A stretch of 64,000 bases of DNA from Winkia neuii subsp. neuii DSM 8576 (GCF_000420405.1 NZ_ATUW01000004.1:62001-126000), one strand, 5' to 3'. Shown: positions 1-10,520, numbered from the stretch's first letter. Translations and numbers: made by a program. The notes: generated by a model not told the origin, from the letters alone.

Positions 1-276
1 ATAAGTAGTACCACCCCGATCAATGTCGACCCTGGAAACCGTAAACCGAGGATTTTCGGAAGTAGCAATTACAGTCATCAAGTACCGGTGTTCCGGCGGG
101 GTAACCCTGCGTCCCTTCTTGAAAGGCTGGGTTGCAGTAGGAACGAAAATAACCTCGTCCAGGTTGAAAACATCCTGCACTTCCGAAGCAGCGACCAAGT
201 GGCCGTTGTGAATAGGATCGAAAGTTCCACCCATAATGCCGATGCGTTTTGATTTTGTTCCTGGCCCCACTGCCAT
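1..276 (-). CDS. nadD: Nicotinate-nucleotide adenylyltransferase NadD (partial, 5' part)
   Basis: Only the first 92 codons lie in the window; the gene runs off the left edge. Reading leftward from the ATG at 274-276, the product has the nucleotidyltransferase signature [11 protein letters not shown] near residues 16-26, followed by a segment with [11 protein letters not shown] and later [12 protein letters not shown], all typical of NadD. The family transfers AMP from ATP to nicotinate mononucleotide in cytosolic NAD synthesis. A ribosome binding site (GGAAGG) lies upstream of the ATG. The gene follows proA by 50 bp on the same strand, continuing the obgE-proB-proA-nadD order common in Actinobacteria. 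The C-terminal half is not visible. Confidence 0.93.
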   Translation of the reverse strand, partial: MAVGPGTKSKRIGIMGGTFDPIHNGHLVAASEVQDVFNLDEVIFVPTATQPFKKGRRVTPPEHRYLMTVIATSENPRFTVSRVDIDRGGTTY

Positions 277-326
277 GTCTCTACCTTCCCGAAGATAGGA
301 AAATAATACTCGCTTTGCGCGCCATT

Positions 327-1589
327 TTACTTCCTAATGTGTCCCTCCCCCGTATATATCCAGGTAGTGGTGGTAAGTTCCTCAAGCCCCATTGGCCCCC
401 GAGCATGCATCTTCTGAGTTGAAATACCGATTTCCGCACCCAAACCAAGCTGGCCGCCATCGGTAAATCGAGTGGATGCATTCACGGCAATCGCAGCACT
501 GTCCACGCGAGCGATAAATTCGGATACAACCCGGGTATCGGTCGCAAGAATAGCCTCCGTGTGGCCAGAGGAGTGCTTGCCAATAAAATCAGTCGCCTCT
601 ATGACCCCGTCAACTATCTTTACAGCAATATCCATAGACAAATATTCGCGATCCCAATCCTCGTTGGTAGCTACCTGGGCACCGGGGAACATTTTTCGGA
701 CCTCGGGATCTGCATGCAAAGTAACCCCCGCCTGCGTCAGCGCCTCGCAGAGGCGCACTTTTGCCTGCTCAGGCAGGGCTGCATCGAGTAGTAGAGTCTC
801 TGCAGCATTACAGACCCCCACCCTAGAGGTCTTAGCATTCAAAACGACTGCCTCGGCCTGGTCAATATCCGCACTAGCAGACACGTAAATGTGACAGTTT
901 CCAGTGCCGGTCTCGATTACAGGGACCTTAGCATTTTCAACTACCGCCTGAATCAGAGAATGGCCTCCACGCGGAATGAGTAGATCAATGTAGCCACGTG
1001 CCTCCATGAGGGCACTCGCCCCGGGCCTGCCTAAGTCGTCCAGGGAGACGATCAAATCTGCGCAAAAACCAGATTCGACTAACGCCTGTCCTATTACCCG
1101 AATCAATTCTTCATTCGAGTTTCGAGCGGCAGAACCACCTCTGAGCAAAGCGGCGTTACCAGATTTTAGCGCCAGGGCAGCCACGTCGACGGTTACGTTA
1201 GGGCGGGCCTCGTAGATTACCCCGAGAGTCCCAATTGGGACCCTCTTCTGGCAAAGTTGAAGACCATTCTCGAGGTTCTGTCCACGCACTACCTTCCCCA
1301 CCGGATCAGGAAGCGAAACCACCTCTTTTATCCCCCGGCAAATCTGCTCCAAGCGGGCCCTCGACAATGCTAGGCGGTCTAGTAGGCCTTGGCTCATGTC
1401 CTGCTCTTTGCCACGGGCTATGTCAAGCTGATTTGCCCCCACGATCGTATCGGCATTAGCGCACAGAGCAGCGGCAATGTTTTCGAGCGCAGCATTCTTC
1501 CGCCAGGTTGCAGCTGCACGCAGTTCCTTCTGTGCGCGTGCCGCGCGTTGAGCACGGGCGCGTACTTCTTTCGTAATTTCGCTCCTCAT
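327..1589 (-). CDS. proA: Glutamate-5-semialdehyde dehydrogenase (gamma-glutamyl phosphate reductase)
   Basis: A full-length 420-residue ProA. It reduces gamma-glutamyl phosphate with NADPH to glutamate semialdehyde, the second step of proline synthesis in the cytosol. The aldehyde dehydrogenase fold is clear: an N-terminal helical region, the cofactor segment [16 protein letters not shown], and the catalytic-cysteine region [15 protein letters not shown]. The start ATG overlaps the proB stop by 4 bp, so the two genes are probably translationally coupled. Length matches the family and no key motif is missing. Confidence 0.96.
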   Translation of the reverse strand: MRSEITKEVRARAQRAARAQKELRAAATWRKNAALENIAAALCANADTIVGANQLDIARGKEQDMSQGLLDRLALSRARLEQICRGIKEVVSLPDPVGKVVRGQNLENGLQLCQKRVPIGTLGVIYEARPNVTVDVAALALKSGNAALLRGGSAARNSNEELIRVIGQALVESGFCADLIVSLDDLGRPGASALMEARGYIDLLIPRGGHSLIQAVVENAKVPVIETGTGNCHIYVSASADIDQAEAVVLNAKTSRVGVCNAAETLLLDAALPEQAKVRLCEALTQAGVTLHADPEVRKMFPGAQVATNEDWDREYLSMDIAVKIVDGVIEATDFIGKHSSGHTEAILATDTRVVSEFIARVDSAAIAVNASTRFTDGGQLGLGAEIGISTQKMHARGPMGLEELTTTTWIYTGEGHIRK

Positions 1590-2725
1590 ATTCCCGCCAC
1601 CTCTAAATCAGCCTCGTTCATCGACATATCGTCACGGTGTACAACAGGACGTGCAACTTCCCCTGCTGCCTCGATCTTTACGGAAGTAAGCCCCTTAATA
1701 TGCTCGATTTCTGTTGAATCAAACCCTACGACCCCTCTACCGAGTTCTTGATTTCGATAACGCACTTGCACCACTGAACCAGCCGGGAACTCCCCTTCGA
1801 CACTCACAACTCCGGCGGCCAATAGCGAAGAGTGGCCACGCCCAATAGCCAGAGCTGCACCCTTGTCGATATCTATCGCACCGGCCACGCGCGCCGCGTC
1901 TGCTATCCAATCCGCCCTCGACGGACGTCGCTTCCCCGTGGCCTTAAACCAAGTTCCGGTATCGGCCCCATCCAAGCCTCGGCCCAAATTGTCAGCAGAT
2001 AGCAGCAGCGTGTCTATTCCTGCGCTAGTAGCCATTGCGGCTGCGTGCAGCTTTGTAACCATTCCCCCGGTCCCAATTTCTTTGCCGGCCCCGCTCGCCT
2101 GCACGTTCGCAATATCGGAAAACGTTCGCACAGTGCTAATGCGTTTTGCCCCCGCAACAGCAGGCGGCTTATCGTATAGGCCATCCACGTCAGTAGCTAG
2201 CACAAGCAAATCTGCATCGACGAGCTGGGCAACTAGAGCAGCAAGCCGGTCGTTGTCACCAAAGCGAATTTCGCCTGTAGTAACCGCGTCATTCTCGTTT
2301 ACTATCGGCACCACGCCCAGGCTGAGTAGCTTTTCAAAGGAAGCTTTAGCGTTGGTGTAGTGGCTCCGACGCATTACGTCGTCGCCGGTCAGCAGTATTT
2401 GTGCTACAAGTTTGTGATGAGCCTGGAAGGCAGCCGACCAGCGGGCTACCAGCAGCCCCTGCCCCATAGCCGCACATGCTTGCACGGCAGGTAAATCACG
2501 AGGACGCCGACCAAACCCCAGCGGGGTTATGCCTGCGGCCACCGCGCCCGAAGAAACTATAACTGCCTGTCCCCCACGCGCACACCGGTTCGCAACCAGC
2601 GCTGCAACCCGATCCAAGCGATTCAGATCCAAGCCGCCATCTGCACGAGTCAGAGAAGAAGAGCCAAGTTTTATTACCACCCTTCGGGCGGTCGCTATTT
2701 TTTCTACTGGTCGGGATCCGTCCAC
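1586..2725 (-). CDS. proB: Glutamate 5-kinase with C-terminal PUA domain
   Basis: A 379-residue ProB that phosphorylates glutamate to gamma-glutamyl phosphate, the first and usually proline-inhibited step of proline synthesis. The amino-acid kinase domain fills the first ~260 residues, with the ATP-binding start [10 protein letters not shown], the GDND segment and the GTGGMVTKL motif. A PUA-like domain follows (about residues 285-370). The start lies inside the 3' end of obgE (22-bp overlap) and the stop overlaps proA by 4 bp, so obgE-proB-proA form a tight transcription unit. Confidence 0.96.
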   Translation of the reverse strand: MDGSRPVEKIATARRVVIKLGSSSLTRADGGLDLNRLDRVAALVANRCARGGQAVIVSSGAVAAGITPLGFGRRPRDLPAVQACAAMGQGLLVARWSAAFQAHHKLVAQILLTGDDVMRRSHYTNAKASFEKLLSLGVVPIVNENDAVTTGEIRFGDNDRLAALVAQLVDADLLVLATDVDGLYDKPPAVAGAKRISTVRTFSDIANVQASGAGKEIGTGGMVTKLHAAAMATSAGIDTLLLSADNLGRGLDGADTGTWFKATGKRRPSRADWIADAARVAGAIDIDKGAALAIGRGHSSLLAAGVVSVEGEFPAGSVVQVRYRNQELGRGVVGFDSTEIEHIKGLTSVKIEAAGEVARPVVHRDDMSMNEADLEVAGI

Positions 2726-4218
2726 AGTCCTTCTTCTTTCTCGGCTGCGAGCTCAGAGCGGGCAGCAGTTTTCGCATCCATGCGCGCGTAGTAGTCGCGT
2801 CGTTTTTCCTCGCGAGTTGGTCTGGAACGCTGCTGCAACCGAAGATCCTCGCCCCTTCTACCCAGCAGCTCTGCCCCGGTTGACATGGTGGGCTCCCAGT
2901 CGAATAAGACTCCATCTGTTAGATCGCCAATAACCACGGTATCCCCGGCACGGGCTCCGGCCTCCAGTAGGAGCTCTTCCACCCCGGCGGCATTAAGCCG
3001 GTCAGCCAAGTAACCCACTGCCTCGTCATTGCCGAAGTCAGTCTGTATTACCCAACGCTCGGGTCGGCGTCCTCGAATCTGGAATAAAGGTTCCCCATCG
3101 CGAGTGTGCTTGGTAACGGTAATCTTTGGCGGCCCTACGGGCACGGGGCGAATAATCGGACGCGACTCCTGCGCCGCAGGCATTTTCGCCCGCTCTTCCT
3201 CGACCAGCTTTCCCAGAGCAAAAGACAGCTCCCGCAACCCGGAATGAGTGACAGCTGAAACCTGGTATATGGGCCACCCCTTATCCGCGAGAGACTCACG
3301 CACCAAATCGGCCATATCAGAACCATCGGGTATATCGGTCTTATTTAGCACGATCACGCGCGGCCGCTCGCTAAGCGGAATCACGCCCTCGAGCTTATCC
3401 AGATCAGACTGATAGTTGGCTAACTCGTCCTCGATGACTTCCAGATCGTCTGCAGGATTGCGCTCCGGTTCAAAAGCAACCGTGTCGAGAACGTGAACGA
3501 TCACCGAACAACGCTCAATGTGGCGCAAGAAATCCAATCCCAGCCCCTTCCCCTGGGAGGCTCCCGGTATCAGACCGGGCACGTCAGCGACCGTGTAGCG
3601 GAACTGATCCGCCTTCACTACCCCAAGATTAGGAACCAATGTAGTAAACGGATAATCAGCGATCTTTGGACGTGCCGCCGACAGCGCCGCGATAAGAGAG
3701 GATTTCCCAGCCGACGGGTAACCGACCAACGCGACATCTGCAACCGATTTCAGCTCAAGTACTACAGTTGCCTCCGTTCCCGGTTCGCCGAGCAAAGCAA
3801 ACCCCGGAGCCTTTCGTTTCTTTGAGGCTAAAGCAGCGTTTCCGGCTCCCCCGATTCCCCCGGCGGCAATCAGATATTCCTGCCCCTCACTACTCAAATC
3901 CGCAAGCACATTGCCCTGCTGATCTTTTATGACGGTACCCTCAGGGACCGGCAAAATCAGATCTTCCCCGTTCTTACCAGAGCGCAAATCCCCCATTCCT
4001 GGGGTGCCGTTAGCTGCCCTTCGGTGAGGTAAGTGGTGAAAATCCAACAAAGTAGTGGTACCCAAATCAACGCGGGCAATCACAGATCCACCATTACCGC
4101 CATTACCACCATCGGGACCGCCCAACGGCTTATATTTTTCGCGCCGGATAGATACACATCCATGTCCGCCGTTTCCACCAGCAGCAGAGAGGGTTACTCG
4201 ATCTACAAAGTTAGCCAT
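2704..4218 (-). CDS. obgE: Obg/CgtA family GTPase
   Basis: A 504-residue Obg GTPase involved in late 50S ribosome assembly and stress or growth control. Domains in order: the glycine-rich Obg fold (about 1-160, starting [10 protein letters not shown]), the G domain with P-loop [11 protein letters not shown], switch motif DVPGLI and NKTDIPD, then the Obg C-terminal (OCT) domain, and a charged extension of ~70 residues of a kind common in actinobacterial Obg. It lies downstream of rplU-rpmA, the usual order, but a strong intrinsic terminator separates it from rpmA. Its 3' end overlaps the start of proB. Confidence 0.96.
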   Translation of the reverse strand: MANFVDRVTLSAAGGNGGHGCVSIRREKYKPLGGPDGGNGGNGGSVIARVDLGTTTLLDFHHLPHRRAANGTPGMGDLRSGKNGEDLILPVPEGTVIKDQQGNVLADLSSEGQEYLIAAGGIGGAGNAALASKKRKAPGFALLGEPGTEATVVLELKSVADVALVGYPSAGKSSLIAALSAARPKIADYPFTTLVPNLGVVKADQFRYTVADVPGLIPGASQGKGLGLDFLRHIERCSVIVHVLDTVAFEPERNPADDLEVIEDELANYQSDLDKLEGVIPLSERPRVIVLNKTDIPDGSDMADLVRESLADKGWPIYQVSAVTHSGLRELSFALGKLVEEERAKMPAAQESRPIIRPVPVGPPKITVTKHTRDGEPLFQIRGRRPERWVIQTDFGNDEAVGYLADRLNAAGVEELLLEAGARAGDTVVIGDLTDGVLFDWEPTMSTGAELLGRRGEDLRLQQRSRPTREEKRRDYYARMDAKTAARSELAAEKEEGLWTDPDQ

Positions 4219-4252
4219 TGGTTACTCCTTACAAGTAGCCAGGATATACAAA

Positions 4253-4283
4253 AGTGGGGGCGGACAAGGAGTCCGCCCCCACT
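4253..4283 (-). terminator. Intrinsic terminator between rpmA and obgE
   Basis: A perfect 13-bp stem (4253-4265 pairing with 4271-4283) with a 5-nt loop. Read on the minus strand it is followed by TTTTG, so it should stop or attenuate rplU-rpmA transcripts before obgE. The stem is very GC-rich (GTGGGGGCGGAC). Read-through would still reach obgE, because the obgE ribosome binding site lies just downstream. Confidence 0.85.
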
Positions 4284-4295
4284 GCAGCCTAAAAG

Positions 4296-4547
4296 TTAGG
4301 CAGTGACGATATTTACAACCTTGCGGCCGTGGCGGGTGCCGAATTCGACGGCGCCGGCTGCCAGGGCGAACAGGGTGTCATCCTTGCCACGGCCGACGTT
4401 GACGCCGGGGTGGAAGTGGGTGCCACGCTGACGGACCAGAATCTCGCCTGCGTTTACAGTCTGACCGCCGAAACGCTTCACACCAAGGTGCTGCGCGTTC
4501 GAATCACGGCCGTTGCGGGACGAACTAAGACCCTTCTTAGTTGACAT
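4296..4547 (-). CDS. rpmA: 50S ribosomal protein L27
   Basis: An 83-residue bL27, a protein near the peptidyl transferase centre of the large subunit. The sequence starts [16 protein letters not shown] and contains [16 protein letters not shown] and the [16 protein letters not shown] segment, all diagnostic. There is no long cleavable N-terminal extension of the kind known from Firmicutes L27. It follows rplU by 27 bp on the same strand and is followed by an intrinsic terminator. Confidence 0.97.
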   Translation of the reverse strand: MSTKKGLSSSRNGRDSNAQHLGVKRFGGQTVNAGEILVRQRGTHFHPGVNVGRGKDDTLFALAAGAVEFGTRHGRKVVNIVTA

Positions 4548-4574
4548 ATTTTCACGCTTCCTTAGTTGTAAAGA

Positions 4575-4883
4575 TCAGGCGATCGAGGTGATCTTGACCG
4601 CGGTCAGTGGTTGACGATGCCCCTGACGCTTGCGGTAACCCGTCTTGTTCTTGTACTTGATGATGTTGATCTTCGGGCCCTTGGTGGGCTCGAGGACCTC
4701 TGCCTTGACAGTTGCCTTTTCCAGGGCGGAGGCATCGGTGGTGACCTTGTCACCATCGCCGATCATGACGGGCTGGAAGGTGACCTCGTCACCTACTGCT
4801 GCATCCAGCCGGTCGACGACGATAACGTCTCCGACGGAGACCTTCTCCTGGCGGCCACCGGCCTTGACGATCGCGTAGACCAC
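4575..4883 (-). CDS. rplU: 50S ribosomal protein L21
   Basis: A 102-residue bL21, which binds 23S rRNA in the large subunit. Diagnostic segments are [19 protein letters not shown] at the N terminus and the basic [16 protein letters not shown] near the C terminus. The start codon is preceded by AAGAGGAA on the minus strand. It is the first gene of the rplU-rpmA pair, downstream of rne, matching the usual rne-rplU-rpmA-obgE order. Confidence 0.97.
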   Translation of the reverse strand: MVYAIVKAGGRQEKVSVGDVIVVDRLDAAVGDEVTFQPVMIGDGDKVTTDASALEKATVKAEVLEPTKGPKINIIKYKNKTGYRKRQGHRQPLTAVKITSIA

Positions 4884-5008
4884 GTTAGACTCATTCCTCT
4901 TGTTGATATGGACAAATTTTTTAAAACAGCCTGGGCTGCTCGCGCAACTAGCGCACCGACGATCAAGACTACGCGGTTTATGACCCCTTGGGCAACCGCC
5001 TTGGCTCG

Positions 5009-5014
5009 ATTGTA
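5009..5014 (-). promoter_or_regulatory. Candidate -10 box for rplU-rpmA
   Basis: In the 144-bp gap between the rne stop and the rplU start, the minus strand carries TACAAT, which would give an untranslated leader of roughly 120 nt. A convincing -35 box is not seen at the normal distance; the best match, TTCGCT, is 15 bp away. Only weak short hairpins occur in the leader. This is a tentative site based on sequence resemblance. Confidence 0.3.
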
Positions 5015-5027
5015 TGCGACATCACGC

Positions 5028-7370
5028 CTAGCGAATCATAACCCCGCTCCCACTGCTGGCAGAGTCAGTTTTCACCGGCGCTGAGGTTGCTGCACGACGC
5101 CTAGAACGCCGCTTCGGAGCCTGCTTAGAACCGCCCTCCGATTCAGGCTTCCTTTCGGGGAGCTGAATCTCGGAGAGATCCATCTTCGCAGCTGGTTTAG
5201 TTTCGACACGAGTTTTTACCTCGGGAAGTTCTATTTGTGGCGTATTCCGCTTTTCTTTAGCTTCCTTGCGGCTGCTCTTCGACTTAGCAGCTTTCCTCTT
5301 AGACCCACCCTTCTCATGTTCGGGGCGGGCTTCGCCCTCGGCGGACTCGTCATGAGACCTCTCGGCTGCCTTTGCTATTGCTGCCAACGTGTCACGAGTT
5401 TTCTGATCAGCCTCGTGGACGTGCTCAGAAGATTGCTCGCCCTTTGCGGAAGCGGCCTTGCGCTTCTGGGCTGCCTTGCGATCCTTCTTGTTAGCGGCAG
5501 CGTTGGTTTCGCCACGCTCTACGGGATGCTGGTGAACAATGAAACCCCGCCCGTCGCAGCACTCGCAGGGAGTCGAGAAGGCTTCAACTAGCCCCTGGCC
5601 GACACGTTTTCGAGTCATCTGAACCAGGCCCAGAGCGGTTACCTCAGTTACCTGGTGACGCGTGCGGTCTCTGCCCAGGCACTCAATTAGGCGCCTAAGC
5701 ACGAGCTCGCGATTAGATTCAAGCACCATGTCGACAAAATCGATCACAATGATGCCACCGATATCGCGCAACCGCAGCTGCCGCACTATCTCTTCTGCGG
5801 ATTCCAAGTTGTTCTTTGTAACAGTTTCCTCGAGGGTACCCTGTTTGCCACCAGTGTACTTGCCGGTATTTACGTCGATCACCGTCATAGCTTCGGTGCG
5901 GTCGATAATCAGATACCCACCAGAGGGCAACCAAACCTTGCGGTCCATACCTTTGGCAAGCTGTTCGTCGATTCTATGAGAAGCGAAAATGTCCTGGTTC
6001 TTTGCCCACTGGTGAACTCGGTCAAGCAGATCTGGACTCAATTCCTCCACGTAGTCGTGGATGGACTTGTAAGCGTCCTTGCCCTGAATTTGGAGGGAGT
6101 TGAAATCTTCGTTAAAGATGTCGCGCACCACCCGCAGGGCCAATTCAGGCTCACCTTTTAGCAGCAAGGGGGCTTTGGTGGCCTTTGCAGCCTTGTCTTG
6201 GACAGACTGCCATTGGTTCGCTAGACGCTCTATGTCGGCTCGGATCTGTTCTTCGCTAGCACCCTCTGCAGCCGTGCGCACGATCACCCCATTGCCCTTG
6301 GGAACAACATCCTTGAGGATCCCCTTCAAACGGGAACGTTCACTGCTGGGCAGTTTGCGCGAAATCCCCATCATGTTGCCACCCGGAACCATCACCAGGT
6401 AGCGCCCCGCCAAGGTGATCTGCGCAGTAAGGCGGGCTCCTTTATGGCCGATCGGATCCTTGGTTACCTGGACCATTATCTTGTCGCCAGATTTCAACGC
6501 CTGCTCTATTTTGCGGGGTTTGCCCGCCATCCCCAGGCCATCCCAATTGACCTCGCCAGCATAGAGCACCGCATTTCGGCCTCGCCCGAGGTCGACGAAA
6601 GCAGCCTCCATAGACGGCAAGACGTTTTGCACCCGCCCCAAAAAGATGGATCCCACCATCGATACCTGCGTATGGGAGGCAACATAGTGTTCGACTAGCA
6701 GGTCATCTTCCAAAACGGCGATCTGATTTAAGCCATCCTGCTCGCGCACAATCATGTCGCGCTTTACCGACTCCCGCCGAGCTAAAAACTCAGCCTCGGT
6801 AATTGAGTGACGCTTGCGTCCCTCGCGCCCGCCCTCGCGCCTGCGCTGCTTTTTCGCTTCGAGACGGGTAGAGCCCTTCAGCGCAGTAACCTCGCTCATA
6901 ACCTCCTCGGTCGAAGCTACTCCCCGCCTGCGCCTACGCCTGCGCCGAGAAGAAGAATCCGACTCTACACTTCCATCTGAGTCAGAGTCGACATCTTTGG
7001 ATACCTCCTCGGATTTTTCGTCGGCATCCCCTTTTTGCGACTTGGCCGATTCTGTTTCACTCCTGCGCCGACGCCTAGCCTTCTTGGCGGGCTTAGCCTC
7101 CTCGACCTGCTCGCCCTCCCCACCGCGTGAGAGTTCGGACTTTTTCCCATCCTTTTTATTGGAGTCGCGCTTTTTAGCCGGACGCGCCCTCTTCGGTCCG
7201 TCTTTTTCGGAGCTCTTAGCTTTAGACCCCCTGGCTCGCCCATCGCCATCTTCGACCAAATTAGACGCCGGAGCTGGAACAGCATTTGCAAGGTCGGGTG
7301 CTTGAAAGAGCAAAGTAGCTGCCGGCGGACGAGGGAGGCCCGCCGAGCTCTGTTCTGTTGAGTTTGACAC
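5028..7370 (-). CDS. rne: Ribonuclease E/G
   Basis: An RNase E/G endoribonuclease (780 residues from the chosen start) that cleaves AU-rich single-stranded RNA in mRNA decay and rRNA maturation. The N-terminal ~220 residues are low-complexity, alternating acidic and Lys/Arg-rich. The S1-containing catalytic core follows (about 230-610), with DRTEAMTVIDVNTGKY, GGIIVIDFVDM and the zinc-link-like CECC. A basic C-terminal tail holds PQIELPEV and KRRSRRRAA patches. The frame is open to 7502, but a GTG at 7370 has a good ribosome binding site (AAAGGA, 7 nt spacing) and begins VSNSTEQ, so it is preferred; the upstream extension looks like noncoding leader. Confidence 0.92.
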   Translation of the reverse strand: MSNSTEQSSAGLPRPPAATLLFQAPDLANAVPAPASNLVEDGDGRARGSKAKSSEKDGPKRARPAKKRDSNKKDGKKSELSRGGEGEQVEEAKPAKKARRRRRSETESAKSQKGDADEKSEEVSKDVDSDSDGSVESDSSSRRRRRRRRGVASTEEVMSEVTALKGSTRLEAKKQRRREGGREGRKRHSITEAEFLARRESVKRDMIVREQDGLNQIAVLEDDLLVEHYVASHTQVSMVGSIFLGRVQNVLPSMEAAFVDLGRGRNAVLYAGEVNWDGLGMAGKPRKIEQALKSGDKIMVQVTKDPIGHKGARLTAQITLAGRYLVMVPGGNMMGISRKLPSSERSRLKGILKDVVPKGNGVIVRTAAEGASEEQIRADIERLANQWQSVQDKAAKATKAPLLLKGEPELALRVVRDIFNEDFNSLQIQGKDAYKSIHDYVEELSPDLLDRVHQWAKNQDIFASHRIDEQLAKGMDRKVWLPSGGYLIIDRTEAMTVIDVNTGKYTGGKQGTLEETVTKNNLESAEEIVRQLRLRDIGGIIVIDFVDMVLESNRELVLRRLIECLGRDRTRHQVTEVTALGLVQMTRKRVGQGLVEAFSTPCECCDGRGFIVHQHPVERGETNAAANKKDRKAAQKRKAASAKGEQSSEHVHEADQKTRDTLAAIAKAAERSHDESAEGEARPEHEKGGSKRKAAKSKSSRKEAKEKRNTPQIELPEVKTRVETKPAAKMDLSEIQLPERKPESEGGSKQAPKRRSRRRAATSAPVKTDSASSGSGVMIR

Positions 7371-7744
7371 TAGATATTCCTTTATATTGCGGACTGGCAC
7401 GCACCTACCGTCCCGTCTCGCGTCGAAACGCGGAAGCCTTTCTACACTTTCTGCCAACGGCCGCAGCCGGAGAAAGTCGCTGAGTCTGGATGCGCAGCCC
7501 AACGTCTGGTCCCATTATTCCACAGGAAACAAATTAAAGATTAAGTGATATCAGTGATGCGAAAAACAAGCACCTGGTAACCTCGCTCAAACCGCTGAGA
7601 AACATTCAAAACGCTGCCGATTTCTATGTTTTCTGCGTCGTTGTTTAGTATCTTAATGACATGGTTGTCACCAAGTGGGTTTAGTTACCTACCAACAGAC
7701 AACACAAATATCAATAGATCCACCATTTCAAGCGGAAAGGCATA
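7371..7744. promoter_or_regulatory. Divergent intergenic region between rne and cydA
   Basis: About 374 bp without a supported gene separate the divergent rne (minus) and cydA (plus). An open frame covers 7371-7502 on the minus strand as a possible N-terminal extension of RNase E, but it has no family character. The part nearest cydA (about 7600-7740) is comparatively AT-rich and contains TAGTATCTTAAT-like segments that could serve as -10 elements, but no convincing -35/-10 pair stands out. The short arms GTTGTC and GACAAC near 7665-7705 are separated by about 30 bp. No tRNA, small RNA or strong hairpin was found. The cydA ribosome binding site (GGAAAGG) is at its right edge. Confidence 0.5.
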
Positions 7745-9361
7745 ATGATGTCTGTCGCCCCAACAGCGCTCGACGCGCTAACTTTGGCGCGGTGGCAGTT
7801 CGGTATAACTACCGTCTACCACTTCATTCTGGTTCCGCTCACCATCGGTCTATCCCTATTCGTTGCGTGCATGCAGACCATGTGGCTACGCACTGGTAAG
7901 GATTACTGGCTGAAGGCGACGCGGCTATTTGGCAAATTATTCTTGATCAACTTCGCCCTCGGTGTTTCCACCGGCATCGTGCAGGAATTCCAGTTCGGTA
8001 TGAACTGGTCCGAATATTCTCGCTACGTGGGCGACATCTTCGGTGCTCCTCTAGCAGTCGAAGCCCTACTCTCCTTCTTCCTCGAATCCACTTTCATCGG
8101 ACTTTGGATCTTCGGGTGGGGGCGCCTATCCAAGAAGGCCCACACCGCAATGATCTGGTTGGCAGCTCTGGGCGTAAACACCTCTGCCCTATGGATCATC
8201 GGAGCGAACTCGTGGATGCAGCACCCGGTTGGCGCCGTTTTCAATGCAGAAACAGGACGCGCAGAACTGGATGGGACCTCAGGCTTTTTAGAGGTTGTTT
8301 TCAACCCCACTCTGTGGCTAGCTTGGCTGCACGTATTAACTACCTCTTGGCTGCTGAGTGCCGGCCTGATCGCCGGTGTCGCTATGTGGTGGATGGTCCG
8401 CACTGCGCGAGCCGGCGCAACTACCTCTGCTGGAGCAAAGAATCTTGATGTCGACCAGGCTGCGCGCGCTGCCCGCGCTGGCAGTTCCACTGTCGCAGCT
8501 TCTAACTCCGACAGCTCCCAGGTATCGGCCCATCAGGAGGCGCTCGAGGAGTCACAGAACGTCTGGCATCCGATTACCCGGTTTGGCCTGATGCTCATGC
8601 TCGTTGCCGGCATCTTGACCGGTATTACCGGTCACATGGAAGGTGTGCACATGGTTGCCGAGCAGCCCACCAAGATGGCGGCTGCCGAGGCAATTTGCAA
8701 CACCCAATCCCACGCTCCCTTTACAATCGCGGCTTTCGGCTCTGAATGCGGAGCTGATGGCAAGGGCATAACGCACGTGGGGCAGATCCCTTCGGTAGCT
8801 TCTATCCTTTCGGGCAATTCCCCCTCGACAGAAGTTGAAGGCATGAACGACCTGAACAAGAGCTACGCCTCCGACTTTGGGGTAGACAAGGTGACCCCTC
8901 CGGTAATGGCCACGTTCTGGTCATTCCGCGCAATGATCGGACTCGGTCTGATCTCGATGATCTTCGCCCTCGTTGGCCTCTACGCCACTCGCAAGGGCAA
9001 GGTTTCAACCTCGACCGGCCTAGCTAAGTTCGGTCTCGCCATGATTCCGTTCCCCCTATTGGGCATCGCCTTTGGGTGGATCTTCACCGAAATTGGCCGC
9101 CAACCCTTCGTTGTTTTCCCGAACAACCTAGACAGCCCTGTGGGTCAGGTTTGGATGCTTACCCAATTCGGCGTTTCCGGCGCTGTACCGGCAGTGCAGG
9201 TGCTACTAACCATGATCTTGTTTACCGTCCTATACGGTGCACTTGGCGTGATTTGGCTCCTGCTCATGATCCGTTACGCAAAGGAAGGCGTACACACCGC
9301 CAAAGCTAGTGACGGACAAGCCGACCACGCCGACGACCAGTCGCTCTCGTTCGCGTACTAA
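7745..9361 (+). CDS. cydA: Cytochrome bd ubiquinol oxidase subunit I
   Basis: A 538-residue polytopic membrane protein, the haem-bearing subunit of the high-affinity bd oxidase that oxidises quinol and reduces oxygen. Visible ligand regions are His26 in WQFGITTVYHFILVP, His196 in WLAWLHVL, and the Met in WSFRAMIGLG. The acidic channel residues occur in VEALLSFFLESTF, and the quinol-site motif is EQPTKMAAAEA (about 306-316). The cytoplasmic segment around residues 222-272 is unusual: about 50 residues rich in Ala, Ser and Gly, where E. coli CydA has roughly ten. cydB follows 17 bp downstream; cydABDC is one operon in order. Confidence 0.96.
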   Translation: MMSVAPTALDALTLARWQFGITTVYHFILVPLTIGLSLFVACMQTMWLRTGKDYWLKATRLFGKLFLINFALGVSTGIVQEFQFGMNWSEYSRYVGDIFGAPLAVEALLSFFLESTFIGLWIFGWGRLSKKAHTAMIWLAALGVNTSALWIIGANSWMQHPVGAVFNAETGRAELDGTSGFLEVVFNPTLWLAWLHVLTTSWLLSAGLIAGVAMWWMVRTARAGATTSAGAKNLDVDQAARAARAGSSTVAASNSDSSQVSAHQEALEESQNVWHPITRFGLMLMLVAGILTGITGHMEGVHMVAEQPTKMAAAEAICNTQSHAPFTIAAFGSECGADGKGITHVGQIPSVASILSGNSPSTEVEGMNDLNKSYASDFGVDKVTPPVMATFWSFRAMIGLGLISMIFALVGLYATRKGKVSTSTGLAKFGLAMIPFPLLGIAFGWIFTEIGRQPFVVFPNNLDSPVGQVWMLTQFGVSGAVPAVQVLLTMILFTVLYGALGVIWLLLMIRYAKEGVHTAKASDGQADHADDQSLSFAY

Positions 9362-9378
9362 GGACTCGAGGCACAAAA

Positions 9379-10506
9379 ATGACATTTTTACAGGTTCTTT
9401 GGTTTATCCTCATCGCCGTCCTCTGGACTGGCTACCTGTTCCTCGAAGGTTTTTCGCTAGGTATCGGAATGACCCTTCCGTTCGTAGCAAAAAACGACAG
9501 GGAACGCACTCAAGTTATTCGCACTGTCGGCCCAGTCTGGGACGCTAACGAGGTTTGGCTACTGACCGCAGGTGGCGCAACCTTCGCGGCCTTCCCCGAA
9601 TGGTACGCGACCATGTTCTCGGGCATGTACCTGGCTCTATTCCTGATCCTGGTTTGCCTAATTTTGCGTATTTCTGCAGTTGAATGGCGCGCCAAGGTTG
9701 CTTCCGAAAAATGGAGGGCTCGCTGGGACGCAATCCACGTAGTAGTTGCCTGGCTTGTGCCGATCCTATTCGGCGTCGCCTTTGCCAATCTGGTTCAGGG
9801 GATGAAGATTCAGGTAGTAGATCCGGCGCATCCGCTGCAAGGTGTTAACCCAGCCGATGTCACCCCAGCTCTGCTGCAAACTCACGTACACAACCTCACC
9901 GGTGGTTTCTTCTCACTTTTAACCCCGTACACCATTCTTGGGGGTTTGATGCTCGCCGCAGTATGGTTCGCTCACGCAACCTTGTACGGTGAGCTTAAGA
10001 CCACCGGAATCGTCTATGATCGCTTCAAGTCGCTGTCTAAGAAGGCTACTCTGGTAGCGGTCGTATTAGTAGCTGTAGTGGCACTCTGGGGCCAGTTCGC
10101 CTACTCCTCGCAAAAGCTCTTCGGTTGGATTCCGCTCGTAGTAGCCGCTTTGGCATTTATCGCTGCAGCATTCTTCGCCAACGTGAATCGCGAGGGCGCC
10201 GCATTCATCTGCTCCGGCATTGGTATCGCCGGCGCCGTGGCGTGGGTCTTCACCTCTATGTTCCCGTCAGTGATGAAGTCCAGCATCGATCCTGCCTTCA
10301 ACCTGACCATCGAACAAGCTTCTTCTACGAACTCCACACTCATCGTGATGTCCATAGTCGCAGTTATCTTGGTACCTGTGGTTCTTGGCTACACGTGCTG
10401 GAGCTACTGGAAGTTCCGCGAAAGGATCTCTATTGATAACGTCTCGTCCAACCCCGGTGTTGTATGGGACAAAATTCGCTCTGGAGCTAACTTCCTAGTT
10501 GGCTAG
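9379..10506 (+). CDS. cydB: Cytochrome bd ubiquinol oxidase subunit II
   Basis: A 375-residue CydB with multiple membrane segments, the structural partner of CydA in the bd oxidase. Family signatures are the N-terminal GYLFLEGFSLGIGMTLPF, followed by RTVGPVWDANEVWLLTAGGA and FPEWYATMFSGMYLAL. Length matches the family. It follows cydA by 17 bp and is followed by a perfect hairpin before cydD. Nothing appears truncated. Confidence 0.96.
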   Translation: MTFLQVLWFILIAVLWTGYLFLEGFSLGIGMTLPFVAKNDRERTQVIRTVGPVWDANEVWLLTAGGATFAAFPEWYATMFSGMYLALFLILVCLILRISAVEWRAKVASEKWRARWDAIHVVVAWLVPILFGVAFANLVQGMKIQVVDPAHPLQGVNPADVTPALLQTHVHNLTGGFFSLLTPYTILGGLMLAAVWFAHATLYGELKTTGIVYDRFKSLSKKATLVAVVLVAVVALWGQFAYSSQKLFGWIPLVVAALAFIAAAFFANVNREGAAFICSGIGIAGAVAWVFTSMFPSVMKSSIDPAFNLTIEQASSTNSTLIVMSIVAVILVPVVLGYTCWSYWKFRERISIDNVSSNPGVVWDKIRSGANFLVG

Positions 10507-10520
10507 ACACACCTGAGCAG

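Noticed and set aside
7371-7502. N-terminal extension of RNase E
   Set aside because: The frame is open, but the GTG at 7370 has a good ribosome binding site and the extra 44 residues do not look like RNase E.
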